Of a stretch of 17,892 bases of DNA, positions 10,491 to 17,892 are shown in pieces (position 1 is the first letter of the stretch; the number at the start of each line of letters is the position of its first letter). This DNA comes from an uncultured Planctomycetaceae bacterium. Lineage in GTDB: Bacteria > Planctomycetota > Planctomycetia > Pirellulales > Thermoguttaceae. A program made the position numbers and the translations under genes. The DNA lies in NCBI GenBank assembly GCA_947307005.1, contig CAMZHY010000016.1, positions 1 to 17,892 of the forward strand. Reading direction: 5' to 3'. The notes beneath the pieces are model-generated. The model worked only from the letters and a program-made list of their open reading frames with translations. It did no database searches and had not been told where the DNA came from.

Positions 10491-10570
10491 TCCAGCGCGC
10501 GGTCAACAACCGCTCGCCGAACGGCCGGCGTCGCGAGAAGGTTCCCTCGACGCCGAACCTATGCGCTCAA

Positions 10571-10576
10571 ATTATA

Positions 10577-10579
<3 letters not shown>
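10571..10579 (-). promoter_or_regulatory. extended -10 element overlapping the tuf stop codon
   Basis: The minus strand reads TGATATAAT at the end of tuf: the TGA is the tuf stop codon and the following TATAAT is a perfect -10, together forming TGnTATAAT. The best upstream hexamer at 17 bases (TCGTTA) is poor, as is usual for extended -10 promoters. It could start a transcript into tRNA-Trp about 75 bases downstream. Confidence 0.5.
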
Positions 10580-11773
<1,194 letters not shown>

Positions 11774-11820
11774 TGTTTAGTTTCTCCTAGTATGGAAATA
11801 GGGTTTGGCTTCGTTCGTAT

Positions 11821-11837
11821 TTGAACGCCCCGTTCAA
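11821..11837 (-). other. perfect inverted repeat in the tuf leader
   Basis: TTGAACG and CGTTCAA flank a three-base spacer between tRNA-Thr(GGT) and tuf. In RNA this gives a 7-bp hairpin about 47 bases ahead of the tuf start codon. No T-run follows. It may help separate tRNA processing from tuf translation; role not known. Confidence 0.4.
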
Positions 11838-11862
11838 GTCCACTTGTGTTCGGTCCTATGAA

Positions 11863-11935
11863 AGCTGCCGATGAGATTTGAACTCATGACCTCCACCTTA
11901 CCAAGGTGGCGCTCTACCGACTGAGCTACGGCAGC
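11863..11935 (-). tRNA. tRNA-Thr (anticodon GGT)
   Basis: A 73-base cloverleaf on the minus strand: acceptor GCTGCCG/CGGCAGC, D arm GCTCAGTCGGTAGAGC, anticodon stem CCACC/GGTGG with loop TTGGTAA, T loop TTCAAAT, discriminator T. No encoded CCA. It is the last tRNA before tuf, the position of thrT in E. coli. Confidence 0.97.
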
Positions 11936-12027
11936 GCTTTAGGACTCGTTCAGGGCGACCAAGCGCGTTGAACGCTCGGCTTCTCTACAATTCTGAACTC
12001 GTCGTCGCAAGACGGCGACGAATCGTA

Positions 12028-12098
12028 AGCGGGTGAAGGGAATCGAACCCTCGTTGTCAGCTTGGAAGGCTGTCACTCTACCATTGAGTTACACCCGC
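12028..12098 (-). tRNA. tRNA-Gly (anticodon TCC)
   Basis: A 71-base cloverleaf on the minus strand: acceptor GCGGGTG/CACCCGC, anticodon loop CTTCCAA, T loop TTCGATT, discriminator T, no encoded CCA. The first pair of the anticodon stem (27-43) is an A-A mismatch, leaving four pairs (CAGC/GCTG). It occupies the glyT position of the E. coli cluster. Confidence 0.95.
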
Positions 12099-12189
12099 GG
12101 GAAACGAACCGCGTCTCGGGCTGCGAAAAAAACCGTCGACGCAACAGGCTCGCGCAAGACCGCTCGCGTTCAAGCGAGAGGCGTTTGAG

Positions 12190-12271
12190 TGGGGGTTGAA
12201 GGATTCGAACCTCCGAAAGCACAGCTAACAGATTTACAGTCTGCCCCCTTTGACCGCTCGGGAAAACCCCC
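12190..12271 (-). tRNA. tRNA-Tyr (anticodon GTA), downstream copy
   Basis: An 82-base class II tRNA on the minus strand with acceptor GGGGGTT/AACCCCC, anticodon loop CTGTAAA, a long variable arm with an AGC/GCT stem and TGT loop, and discriminator A; CCA is not encoded. It is 79/82 identical to the copy at 12434-12515. A strong promoter candidate lies between the two copies. Confidence 0.96.
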
Positions 12272-12311
12272 GTGTCCACTCGATCCTTGCTCGAATCGTC
12301 GTTAGCGCCTC

Positions 12312-12339
12312 ATGATACCCCGACGTTAAGGTCTGTCAA
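12312..12339 (-). promoter_or_regulatory. candidate promoter between the two tRNA-Tyr genes
   Basis: On the minus strand a consensus TTGACA (12334-12339) is followed after 16 bases by TATCAT (12312-12317). The predicted start near 12305 would give a leader of about 34 bases ahead of the downstream tRNA-Tyr. It would drive tRNA-Tyr, tRNA-Gly, tRNA-Thr(GGT) and tuf as a unit. Confidence 0.7.
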
Positions 12340-12433
12340 GGGGGGAGACGACAATGCTCCCGAAAACGTTTGACGGTTCCTTCGCGTCGGAGTCGGCGCG
12401 CGTTATTTTATCCTCTTAATTCTTTTCTTTGAG

Positions 12434-12515
12434 TGGGGGTTGAAGGATTCGAACCTCCGAAAGCGCTGCTAACAGATTTACAGTCTGCCCCCTTTGACCA
12501 CTCGGGAAAACCCCC
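12434..12515 (-). tRNA. tRNA-Tyr (anticodon GTA), upstream copy
   Basis: An 82-base class II tRNA on the minus strand, same acceptor, anticodon stem-loop and T arm as the downstream copy. The three differences are two in the variable-arm loop (AGC instead of TGT at first and third positions) and one in the D arm. No encoded CCA. It is 19 bases downstream of tRNA-Thr(TGT). Confidence 0.96.
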
Positions 12516-12534
12516 AAAATCGCCGCTATGGTAG

Positions 12535-12607
12535 AGCTGGCGGGGAGAATCGAACTCCCAACCTGTTGATTACAAATCAACCGCTCTGCCGATTGAGCTA
12601 CGCCAGC
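12535..12607 (-). tRNA. tRNA-Thr (anticodon TGT)
   Basis: A 73-base cloverleaf on the minus strand: acceptor GCTGGCG/CGCCAGC, D arm GCTCAATCGGCAGAGC, anticodon stem GTTGA/TCAAC with loop TTTGTAA, T stem GGGAG/CTCCC with loop TTCGATT, discriminator T. No encoded CCA. It is the first gene of the cluster, the position of thrU in E. coli. Confidence 0.97.
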
Positions 12608-12630
12608 CTAATTGACCGCAGGCAAATGCG

Positions 12631-12668
12631 ATTTTAGTCCATTCTATAACGCTTTTCAAGAGCGTCAA
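12631..12668 (-). promoter_or_regulatory. two overlapping promoters for the tRNA-tuf cluster
   Basis: On the minus strand, TTGACG (12663-12668) and TAGAAT (12641-12646) are spaced by 16 bases. Ten bases further on, TTGAAA (12654-12659) and TAAAAT (12631-12636) are spaced by 17. Each hexamer matches five of six consensus positions. A run of eight T and other T-rich sequence just upstream resembles an UP element. Predicted starts lie about 15-30 bases before tRNA-Thr(TGT). Confidence 0.75.
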
Positions 12669-12915
12669 GTACAAACGAAAAAAAACAAGCCTTTTCTTCC
12701 GTTCCACTCGCCGTTGGAAGCTTTGAATGAACCGTTGCGAGAATGACGTCGTCGTAAGTCGCGACTTTTCGCCGTTTGCTTCTATCGGTTTGCGTTCCCT
12801 GGTCGCTTTCTTTTCCGCGCCGTCTTTTATTTCGTCCGTTTGCCGCTATCATGGGAAAGCGCTTCGGAGGCGAACGCTTCGCTGGACAATGCGATTTCAC
12901 TGGACGTCGGTTAAT
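12669..12915. other. divergent intergenic region before the Hsp70-like gene
   Basis: This completes the spacer between the minus-strand tRNA cluster and the plus-strand Hsp70-like gene. Its left end is the T/A-rich upstream side of the tRNA promoters. The remainder is open in the Hsp70 frame from ATG 12727, but the encoded residues do not resemble an Hsp70 N-terminus. No CIRCE element is visible. TATCAT at 12847-12852 (plus strand) is a possible -10 without a convincing -35. Confidence 0.35.
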
Positions 12916-15900
12916 ATGAGTTCTCGATCTGAAAAATTTTTGGACGCGCCCGCGCGCTATGTCGTTGGAATCGACCTTGGAACGACGAATACGGTTTTGT
13001 GCTACGTCGATCTCGAGGAGCTCGACGACGCGACGTCTGAACCTAAGGGGTCGCTCGTTCACGATTTTCCTATTCCTCAAGGAGTCGCGCCCAACGTCGT
13101 CGAATCGCGTCTCACGCTTCCTTCCTTCTTCTCGCGACTCGCCGACGTTCCGCCTCTTCCGGGGCAAGAATCCGACGCTCGCGATTTTTCGACTCCTTCC
13201 CGAGGCGCTCGCGCGGTTCGCGACGGACTCCGAGGCGTCGTCGGCGCGCTCGCGAGGGACTACGGCGCCGCCAATCCGGACGCGTTCGTTTCGTCCGCGA
13301 AATCGTGGCTTTGCAACGCGAACGTCGATCGCTCGTCGAAACTGCTGCCCTTTCGTTTGCGTCCTCGCGACGCGTCGCAGGACGACGAAGTTTCCCTCCC
13401 GAAGTGGTCGCCGGTCGAGATTTCTTCCTTCTTTCTCGAGCGCCTTCGCGCCGCATGGAACGCGCAATTTCCCGAATTTCCTCTCGAAACGCAAAGCGTC
13501 GTTCTTACGATTCCCGCGTCCTTCGACGAGACCGCGCGTTCGCTGACGCTCGAAGCGGCGAAACTTGCAAAACTCCCTCGCGTCGCGCTGGTCGAGGAGC
13601 CGCAGGCCGCGTTTTACGCGTGGCTCGAGCGTCACGAAAACGACTGGACGGAGTTGGTCAAGCCGGGCGACCGCATTCTCGTCTGCGACGTCGGCGGCGG
13701 CACGACGGACTTCGCGCTCATCTACGCGCTTGAACGCGACGCCGAAGGGAACGGGGAGGCGCGAGAGGGCGCGACGGCGAAGCGTCAAAGCGTCAAGTTC
13801 TACCGCGTCGCGGTCGGCGACCACCTCGTCCTCGGGGGCGACAATCTCGACCTCGCGCTATGCGCGCGGCTGGAAAAGAAACTCTTAGAAAAGCGCTCCA
13901 CGCCCCTGACCGATCGGGAACGCGCTCAGCTGCTTCGGGAAAGCCGCGAGACGAAAGAGGCGTTTCTGGGGCGCGACGGCGGTCCTGAAACGCGTCGAAT
14001 CCTCCTGCAAGGCGCGTCCTCGAAACTCGTCGGCGGCGCCGTCGCGCTCGACGTCGATCGCCGCGAAGTCGAAGAACTTCTCGTCGACGGGTTCTTTCCC
14101 CGCGTTCCCCTCGAGAGCGAACCGGCGCGCCGACGCGGCGGTTTGCGCGAAATTGCGCTCCCATACGCGTACGACCCCGCGATTACGAAACACCTCGCGC
14201 ATTTTTTGCGAACGCGAAGCCGCGCGGGAGAAGACCTTGTTCGCGCTGGAATCGTCGGACGCGGCGTCGCGGACAGAGCGCTCGACGACGCGAAACGCGG
14301 GATCGATTCCGCGCGACCGGACGCGGTCCTCTTTAACGGCGGGGCGTTTGAGTCCCCGAAACTTCGCGAGCGCGTCGTCGACTCCATCGCGGAATGGTTT
14401 GGAGGGGACGCGGGCGATTGGCGTCCGACCGTTCTGGAAAACGCCGATCTTTACCTTGCGACCGCGCGCGGCGCCGCGTATTACGGACTTGTTCTTCGCG
14501 GTTACGGCGAACGCGTCGGCGCGTCTCTTGCGCGGTCGTATTACGCCGGGGTCGCGCTCGACGCGGGAACGACGACAGACCGCCGCGAACCGCCGAGAGG
14601 CGTCTGTATTCTCTCGGCGCAAGCGGAGCCGGGAGACGAGATCACGCTTCCGCAGGTTTTTGAGTTGGAGGTCGACAAGCCCGTCGCCTTTCCGTTTTAT
14701 GTTTCGAGCGTCCGCACGACCGACGCGCCGGGCGATTTCGTCGCGCTCGACCCGAACGAGGTTCGCGAACTCTCGCCGATCCGAACGGCGCTCAAAACGC
14801 GGTCGCGGACAAAGAAGGATTCGGGACGCGTGAAGGCGCGACTCGTCGCGCGTCCGACGGAAATTGGAACGATCGAACTCTTTCTCCAAGAGGTTCTTCC
14901 AGCGGACGCGGATTCTCGGGCAAGAGCGTCGCGTTGGACGCTGCAGTTTGACGCGCGCGGCGCCGTCCAGTCGGATTGGGAGCAGGGGAACGTCGAGGGC
15001 GAGGAGACGGGCGTCGTCGACGAATCGCTCGTCGAGGGCGCGCTCAGCGCCGTTTCGCAGACGTTCGGAACCGACGAGGCGCTCGCGAGCGCGGGACTGA
15101 CGCGCCTCAAACCGGGCGATCTCGTCCGACGCGTCTCGGAGGCTGTCGGCGTCTCTAAAAACGAAACGCCGATCACGACGCTTCGGCGTCTTGCGGAACG
15201 AACCCTTGAACTGGAGTCGGGGCGACGGCTTAGCGCCGCCTACGAGTCGAGGTGGCTCAACTGGCTCGGATTCGCGCTGCGACCGGGGTTCGGCGCGTCG
15301 GCTGACGACTGGCGCGTCGAACAGGCGTGGAAGAAGGTCGCGGGCAAACTCGTCCACGCGACGCCCGAATGCCGCGCTCAGTATTGGATTCTATGGCGCC
15401 GAGTCGCCTCGGGGTTGACGGCGGGGCGTCAGCTTACGCTTGCGGAGCCGCTTCTGACGAACGTCCGCAGTTTTCGCAAACTTCTCGTCGACGGACTTGG
15501 ACGCGGTTCCGACGTCGACCTCGGCTCGCAGGAGGGCGCGGAGATCTGGCGACTCCTCGGCGCGCTCGAACTGCTGCCGGTCGAACTTCGCGTGGAAATC
15601 GGCGATCTAGCGCTCGACGTCGTTTCCAAAAAGAAGACGCGCCCCGTTCGCGACGCGATCGTGTGGACGCTCGGACGCGTCGGCGCCCGACGGCTCTTTA
15701 ACGCGCCGCTCGACCGCGTCGTTCCTCCGAACGTCGCCGAGCGCTGGACGAAGCGGCTCCTCGACGATCTCGCCAAACGCCAAGAAGAGCCGACTCCGAC
15801 GGAACTTTTCACTCTCGCTCAGCTTTCGAGACGCGCCGAAGACCCCGCGTTCGACGTCGATCTGGCGACGCGCGAGACCGTCGCCGCGTTTCTTCTCAAG

Positions 15901-16014
15901 CGCGGCGCGGAAGAATCGACGCTCGCCGCGCTCGAAAAACGCGGGCGTTTCGTCGACGAAACGACGAGCATGGCTTTTGGCGAATCGCTCCCGATTGGAC
16001 TCCGCTGGTCTTAA
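12916..16014 (+). CDS. Hsp70-family protein with a large non-canonical C-terminal region
   Basis: A DnaK-like ATPase of 1032 residues. The nucleotide-binding domain has phosphate-1 motif GIDLGTTNT (18-26), a probable catalytic Lys129 in SSAKSWL, connect-1 segment VALVEEPQAAFYAWL, phosphate-2 motif CDVGGGTTDFAL (257-268) and adenosine motif VLFNGGAFESPKLRERV (about 471-487). The middle, about 540-740, includes ITLPQVFELEVDKPVAFPFYV and may correspond to a diverged substrate domain. The last ~300 residues are helical and charged and replace the normal DnaK lid; they recall the long bacterial Hsp70-like proteins with a DUF3731-type C-terminus, an assignment from memory. ATG 12916 is chosen because the Hsp70 core then starts at residue 16. 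An in-frame ATG at 12727 would add 63 residues unlike the family, and ATG 12889 is another option. No DnaJ or GrpE gene is nearby. The client is unknown. Confidence 0.88.
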   Translation: MSSRSEKFLDAPARYVVGIDLGTTNTVLCYVDLEELDDATSEPKGSLVHDFPIPQGVAPNVVESRLTLPSFFSRLADVPPLPGQESDARDFSTPSRGARAVRDGLRGVVGALARDYGAANPDAFVSSAKSWLCNANVDRSSKLLPFRLRPRDASQDDEVSLPKWSPVEISSFFLERLRAAWNAQFPEFPLETQSVVLTIPASFDETARSLTLEAAKLAKLPRVALVEEPQAAFYAWLERHENDWTELVKPGDRILVCDVGGGTTDFALIYALERDAEGNGEAREGATAKRQSVKFYRVAVGDHLVLGGDNLDLALCARLEKKLLEKRSTPLTDRERAQLLRESRETKEAFLGRDGGPETRRILLQGASSKLVGGAVALDVDRREVEELLVDGFFPRVPLESEPARRRGGLREIALPYAYDPAITKHLAHFLRTRSRAGEDLVRAGIVGRGVADRALDDAKRGIDSARPDAVLFNGGAFESPKLRERVVDSIAEWFGGDAGDWRPTVLENADLYLATARGAAYYGLVLRGYGERVGASLARSYYAGVALDAGTTTDRREPPRGVCILSAQAEPGDEITLPQVFELEVDKPVAFPFYVSSVRTTDAPGDFVALDPNEVRELSPIRTALKTRSRTKKDSGRVKARLVARPTEIGTIELFLQEVLPADADSRARASRWTLQFDARGAVQSDWEQGNVEGEETGVVDESLVEGALSAVSQTFGTDEALASAGLTRLKPGDLVRRVSEAVGVSKNETPITTLRRLAERTLELESGRRLSAAYESRWLNWLGFALRPGFGASADDWRVEQAWKKVAGKLVHATPECRAQYWILWRRVASGLTAGRQLTLAEPLLTNVRSFRKLLVDGLGRGSDVDLGSQEGAEIWRLLGALELLPVELRVEIGDLALDVVSKKKTRPVRDAIVWTLGRVGARRLFNAPLDRVVPPNVAERWTKRLLDDLAKRQEEPTPTELFTLAQLSRRAEDPAFDVDLATRETVAAFLLKRGAEESTLAALEKRGRFVDETTSMAFGESLPIGLRWS

Positions 16015-16041
16015 AAGACTGGCGCTCGAGTTTCCCGACGG

Positions 16042-16047
16042 TATAAT
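16042..16047 (+). promoter_or_regulatory. consensus -10 before the Gfo/Idh/MocA-like gene
   Basis: A perfect TATAAT lies 28 bases after the Hsp70-like stop codon, with only a poor -35 (CTGGCG) 17 bases upstream. Predicted start near 16054 gives a leader of about 52 bases. It suggests the downstream gene can be transcribed independently. Confidence 0.45.
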
Positions 16048-16083
16048 AGGCGACGACGACGCGCTTTTGAAATGGCGTCGACC

Positions 16084-16098
16084 CCTCTGAAACAGAGG
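16084..16098 (+). promoter_or_regulatory. hairpin covering the ribosome-binding site
   Basis: CCTCTG and CAGAGG form a perfect 6-bp inverted repeat with an AAA loop. The 3' arm contains AGAGG, the Shine-Dalgarno sequence seven to eight bases before ATG 16106. In RNA the hairpin would hide the ribosome-binding site. Confidence 0.55.
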
Positions 16099-16105
16099 AT
16101 ATAAC

Positions 16106-17338
16106 ATGACTAGATTCACAACTCGCTTGGTTTGCGTCATGGCGGCGATTGTCGCGACGCTTTCCGCCTCCGTCGCGTTTTCCGCCGACGGAACCTTCAA
16201 ACTTGGAATCATCGGCGCGACGACCTCGCACGTCCCCGCCTTTATCAAGACGATCAACGACCCGAACGCTCAGGAGATCTTCCAAGGTTTCGAAATCGTC
16301 GGCGTCTTTCCCGGCGGCGTTCCGGACAACGCGGACAGTTGGGATCGCGTTCAGGGCTATACGCGCGAATGCGAAGCCGCGGGGCTGACCGTTTATAAGT
16401 CGATCGAAGAGCTTGTGCAAAACGTCGACGGGATTCTCCTTGAAAGCGTCGACGGACGCGTTCACCTTGAGCAAGCGAAGCCTGTCATCGCCGCGAAAAA
16501 GCCCCTCTACATCGACAAACCGCTCGGCGGCTCGCTCCGCGACGTTCTCGATATCTTCGCGCTCTGCGAAGAAAACGGCGTCCCCGTCTTCAGCTGCTCG
16601 TCGTTGCGTTACGTCAAAGCGTATCAAGAGATGCGAGAAAACAGTCCGATCGGCGAGATTTTCGGCGCCGACGCGACGAGCCCCGCGCCTCTCAACCCGC
16701 GTCATCCGTCCCTGTACTGGTACGGAATCCACGGGGTCGAATCCCTCTTTACGGTTTTGGGGCCCGACTGCGTGAGCGTCTCGCGCACGGGCACGACGAC
16801 GACGGACGTCGCGGTCGGCGTTTGGGAGAATAAGGCGATGGGGACGTTCCGCGGGATTCGCAAGGGCGTCGCGCCGTATACCTGCCGCGTCTTCGGCGAG
16901 AAGGGATTTGTCAACGTCGGCGACTACGAGGGTTACGAGCCGATGCTGGTCGAAATCTGCAAATTTTTCCAGACGGGCGTCGCGCCGGTCGACAAGCAGG
17001 AGACGATCAACATCTACGCGTTCATGACGGCGGCGGATATGAGCCGTCGCGAAAAGGGCAAGTCGATTAAGCTTGAAGAAGCGATCGAAGCCGCGAAGGC
17101 GGAGAAGATTCTGACCGTGAACATCAAAACGACGGCGACGAGCGAAGTCGTCTGGAACGACGGCGAGGAAGAGAAGACGATCGAATACGAAGAGCTTCAC
17201 GAACTCGTCGAGAGCGCGCTCGACGACTACGACACGGTCCGTTTCATCCTCGACAACACCGCCGACATTCCGTTCGACACGCTCCAGAAAATCTTCAACG
17301 AACTCTCCGACGCGCAACTTGCCAACTATATCTACTGA
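16106..17338 (+). CDS. secreted Gfo/Idh/MocA-family oxidoreductase-like protein
   Basis: Exported NAD(P)-dependent sugar-type dehydrogenase homologue of 410 residues. Residues 1-27 are a Sec signal peptide with basic start, hydrophobic core and cleavage near AFSA. The Rossmann fold begins LGIIGATTSH (33-42), a variant of the dinucleotide-binding loop. DGILLESVDGRVHLEQAKPVI and YIDKPLGGS follow; Asp137-Lys138-Pro139 takes the place of the family EKP, keeping the catalytic-type Lys. The second domain has YWYGIHGVESLF with His209 as a candidate active-site residue. About 70 C-terminal residues (KTTATSEVVW onward, ending DTLQKIFNELSDAQLANYIY) are acidic and extend beyond the usual fold. No twin-Arg motif is seen, so how a cofactor would be acquired outside the cytoplasm is unclear. 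Similar secreted members are abundant in planctomycetes; substrate unknown. Confidence 0.85.
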   Translation: MTRFTTRLVCVMAAIVATLSASVAFSADGTFKLGIIGATTSHVPAFIKTINDPNAQEIFQGFEIVGVFPGGVPDNADSWDRVQGYTRECEAAGLTVYKSIEELVQNVDGILLESVDGRVHLEQAKPVIAAKKPLYIDKPLGGSLRDVLDIFALCEENGVPVFSCSSLRYVKAYQEMRENSPIGEIFGADATSPAPLNPRHPSLYWYGIHGVESLFTVLGPDCVSVSRTGTTTTDVAVGVWENKAMGTFRGIRKGVAPYTCRVFGEKGFVNVGDYEGYEPMLVEICKFFQTGVAPVDKQETINIYAFMTAADMSRREKGKSIKLEEAIEAAKAEKILTVNIKTTATSEVVWNDGEEEKTIEYEELHELVESALDDYDTVRFILDNTADIPFDTLQKIFNELSDAQLANYIY

Positions 17339-17389
17339 TCGCGTCGGCTGGCGGGACTGAGAAGAGGACCCCTGTTTAGGAATTTTGAA

Positions 17390-17432
17390 AAGCGTCGTCA
17401 TGCGTTGCAAAATGCATGACGGCGCTTCTTTT
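17390..17432 (+). terminator. rho-independent terminator after the Gfo/Idh/MocA-like gene
   Basis: A 14-bp stem AAGCGTCGTCATGC/GCATGACGGCGCTT (one T-G pair) with a ten-base loop is followed by CTTTT. It sits about 50 bases after the stop codon. On the minus strand the stem is followed by TTTTC and AT-rich sequence, so it may also serve the convergent gene to the right. Confidence 0.85.
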
Positions 17433-17481
17433 CAGGCGACGCGCTAGGAACTCGCGCTAAACGCAGAGCGTTCGTTTGAAG

Positions 17482-17892
17482 CTATCCGTAAATAATTTCG
17501 GCAATTTCCCAGTCGGTCTTGTCAGGATTTGCGTCGATGGCGTCAAGGATGTTATTGAGTTGAAATAAGTCCAAATCGAGCGCGCTCGCCAATTCCTCCT
17601 TCGTGAGAATTTTTCGTAGCTTTTTTAACACGGAAACAACCCTATTGAGGTCGGCGATTTCTTTTGCTTCATCAATTCTCATAGTCAGCGACATGTAATC
17701 AATCCTCCATTTCTCATTGGCTTTGACTTTCTTGACGGCGTCGTCAAGACTTTCGGCGTAGTCTCCAGCGGGCTTGCGCCCCGCCATATATTGCAAGGCG
17801 TCTTTAAGTTCCTCGTTGATTTCGCCGATTGTTCCGTTTACGTTTAAGACGATCGAGGTTGTTTCGTCGTTAAGGTAGACGGTTTCGTCTTC
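17482..17892 (-). CDS. Rpn-family PD-(D/E)XK putative transposase/nuclease, C-terminal part (cut by window edge)
   Basis: The 5' part lies outside the window. The visible 136 codons are open to the edge; reading upstream of the internal Met they give EDETVYLNDETTSIVLNVNG, then TIGEINEELKDALQYMAGRKP. The series (YLND then a hydrophobic strand, an xLKxxLxYMxGxxP helix, and ANEKWRIDYMSLTMR) matches the C-terminal half of Rpn / PDDEXK_2-type putative transposases, which end with a helix carrying a WRxxYMxLxMR motif. The catalytic nuclease residues would be further upstream and cannot be checked. The C-terminal ~50 residues form a helical tail (LTKEELASALDLDLFQLNNILDAI) resembling a small helix-turn-helix-like module. 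Rpn proteins are linked to RecA-independent recombination and phage defence in the literature. Codon use is less GC-rich than in neighbours, which hints at horizontal origin. Confidence 0.7.
   Translation of the reverse strand, partial: EDETVYLNDETTSIVLNVNGTIGEINEELKDALQYMAGRKPAGDYAESLDDAVKKVKANEKWRIDYMSLTMRIDEAKEIADLNRVVSVLKKLRKILTKEELASALDLDLFQLNNILDAIDANPDKTDWEIAEIIYG

Noticed and set aside
10519..10550. GGCGTCG/CGACGCC stem between tuf and tRNA-Trp considered as a tuf terminator
   Set aside because: No T-run follows on the minus strand and the next 30 bases are GC-rich; it cannot be called an intrinsic terminator.
12190..12515. Direct repeat considered as an integration att site
   Set aside because: The repeat is the full tRNA-Tyr gene in two copies with no integrase, phage or plasmid gene between them; only 162 bases with a promoter separate them. 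Simple tandem duplication explains it.
12634..13824. 396-codon minus-strand open frame opposite the Hsp70-like gene
   Set aside because: It starts within coding sequence of the Hsp70-like gene on the other strand and ends in the tRNA promoter region. Its sequence is Arg-rich shadow; a real gene would overlap the promoters of the tRNA cluster.
13885..15357. 490-codon minus-strand open frame opposite the Hsp70-like gene
   Set aside because: Arg-rich antisense frame without motifs, while the plus strand has intact ATPase motifs through the same interval.
15896..17410. 504-codon minus-strand open frame opposite the Gfo/Idh/MocA-like gene
   Set aside because: It begins in the transcription terminator and spans two plus-strand genes; the plus strand has a signal peptide, Rossmann motif and ribosome-binding site.

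Overview
The window is a bacterial informational-gene cluster on the minus strand, followed on the plus strand by two accessory genes and, at the right edge, by part of a minus-strand gene. Planctomycetota is the best guess for the source. The reasons are an EF-Tu with a non-canonical switch I that I associate from memory with that phylum, a long Hsp70-like protein with a large non-standard C-terminus, a secreted Gfo/Idh/MocA oxidoreductase, and codon use rich in GCG, TCG, GAC and CGC. This assignment is inference.

Reading right to left (the direction of transcription), the minus strand carries tRNA-Thr(TGT), tRNA-Tyr(GTA), a second tRNA-Tyr(GTA), tRNA-Gly(TCC), tRNA-Thr(GGT), tuf, tRNA-Trp(CCA), secE, nusG, rplK, rplA, rplJ, rplL, rpoB and the first ~597 codons of rpoC, which runs off the left edge. 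Apart from the doubled tRNA-Tyr and the added tRNA-Trp, this is the gene order of the E. coli thrU-tyrU-glyT-thrT-tufB cluster joined to secE-nusG-rplKAJL-rpoBC. These genes supply translation elongation, stalk and L1-arm ribosomal proteins, the SecYEG subunit SecE, and the transcription machinery.

The cluster looks divided into several transcription units. Sequence-level promoter candidates sit before tRNA-Thr(TGT) (two overlapping), between the two tRNA-Tyr genes, across the tuf stop codon, before nusG, in the rplJ-rplL gap and before rpoB. Strong rho-independent terminators lie between tRNA-Trp and secE and after rplL. An 800-base, strikingly AT-rich non-coding stretch separates rplL from rpoB. 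Several intergenic hairpins (nusG-rplK, rplK-rplA, rplJ-rplL, rpoB-rpoC) could be autoregulatory or processing sites.

On the plus strand, from about 12.9 kb, lie a ~1032-residue Hsp70-family ATPase and a 410-residue Gfo/Idh/MocA-type protein with a signal peptide. The second has its own candidate promoter, a hairpin covering its ribosome-binding site, and a strong downstream terminator. The right edge holds the C-terminal part of an Rpn/PD-(D/E)XK-type putative transposase or nuclease on the minus strand.

I see no CRISPR array, integrase, insertion-sequence ends or obvious novel multi-gene system. The unusual points are regulatory architecture, the EF-Tu switch I, and the tails of the accessory proteins.
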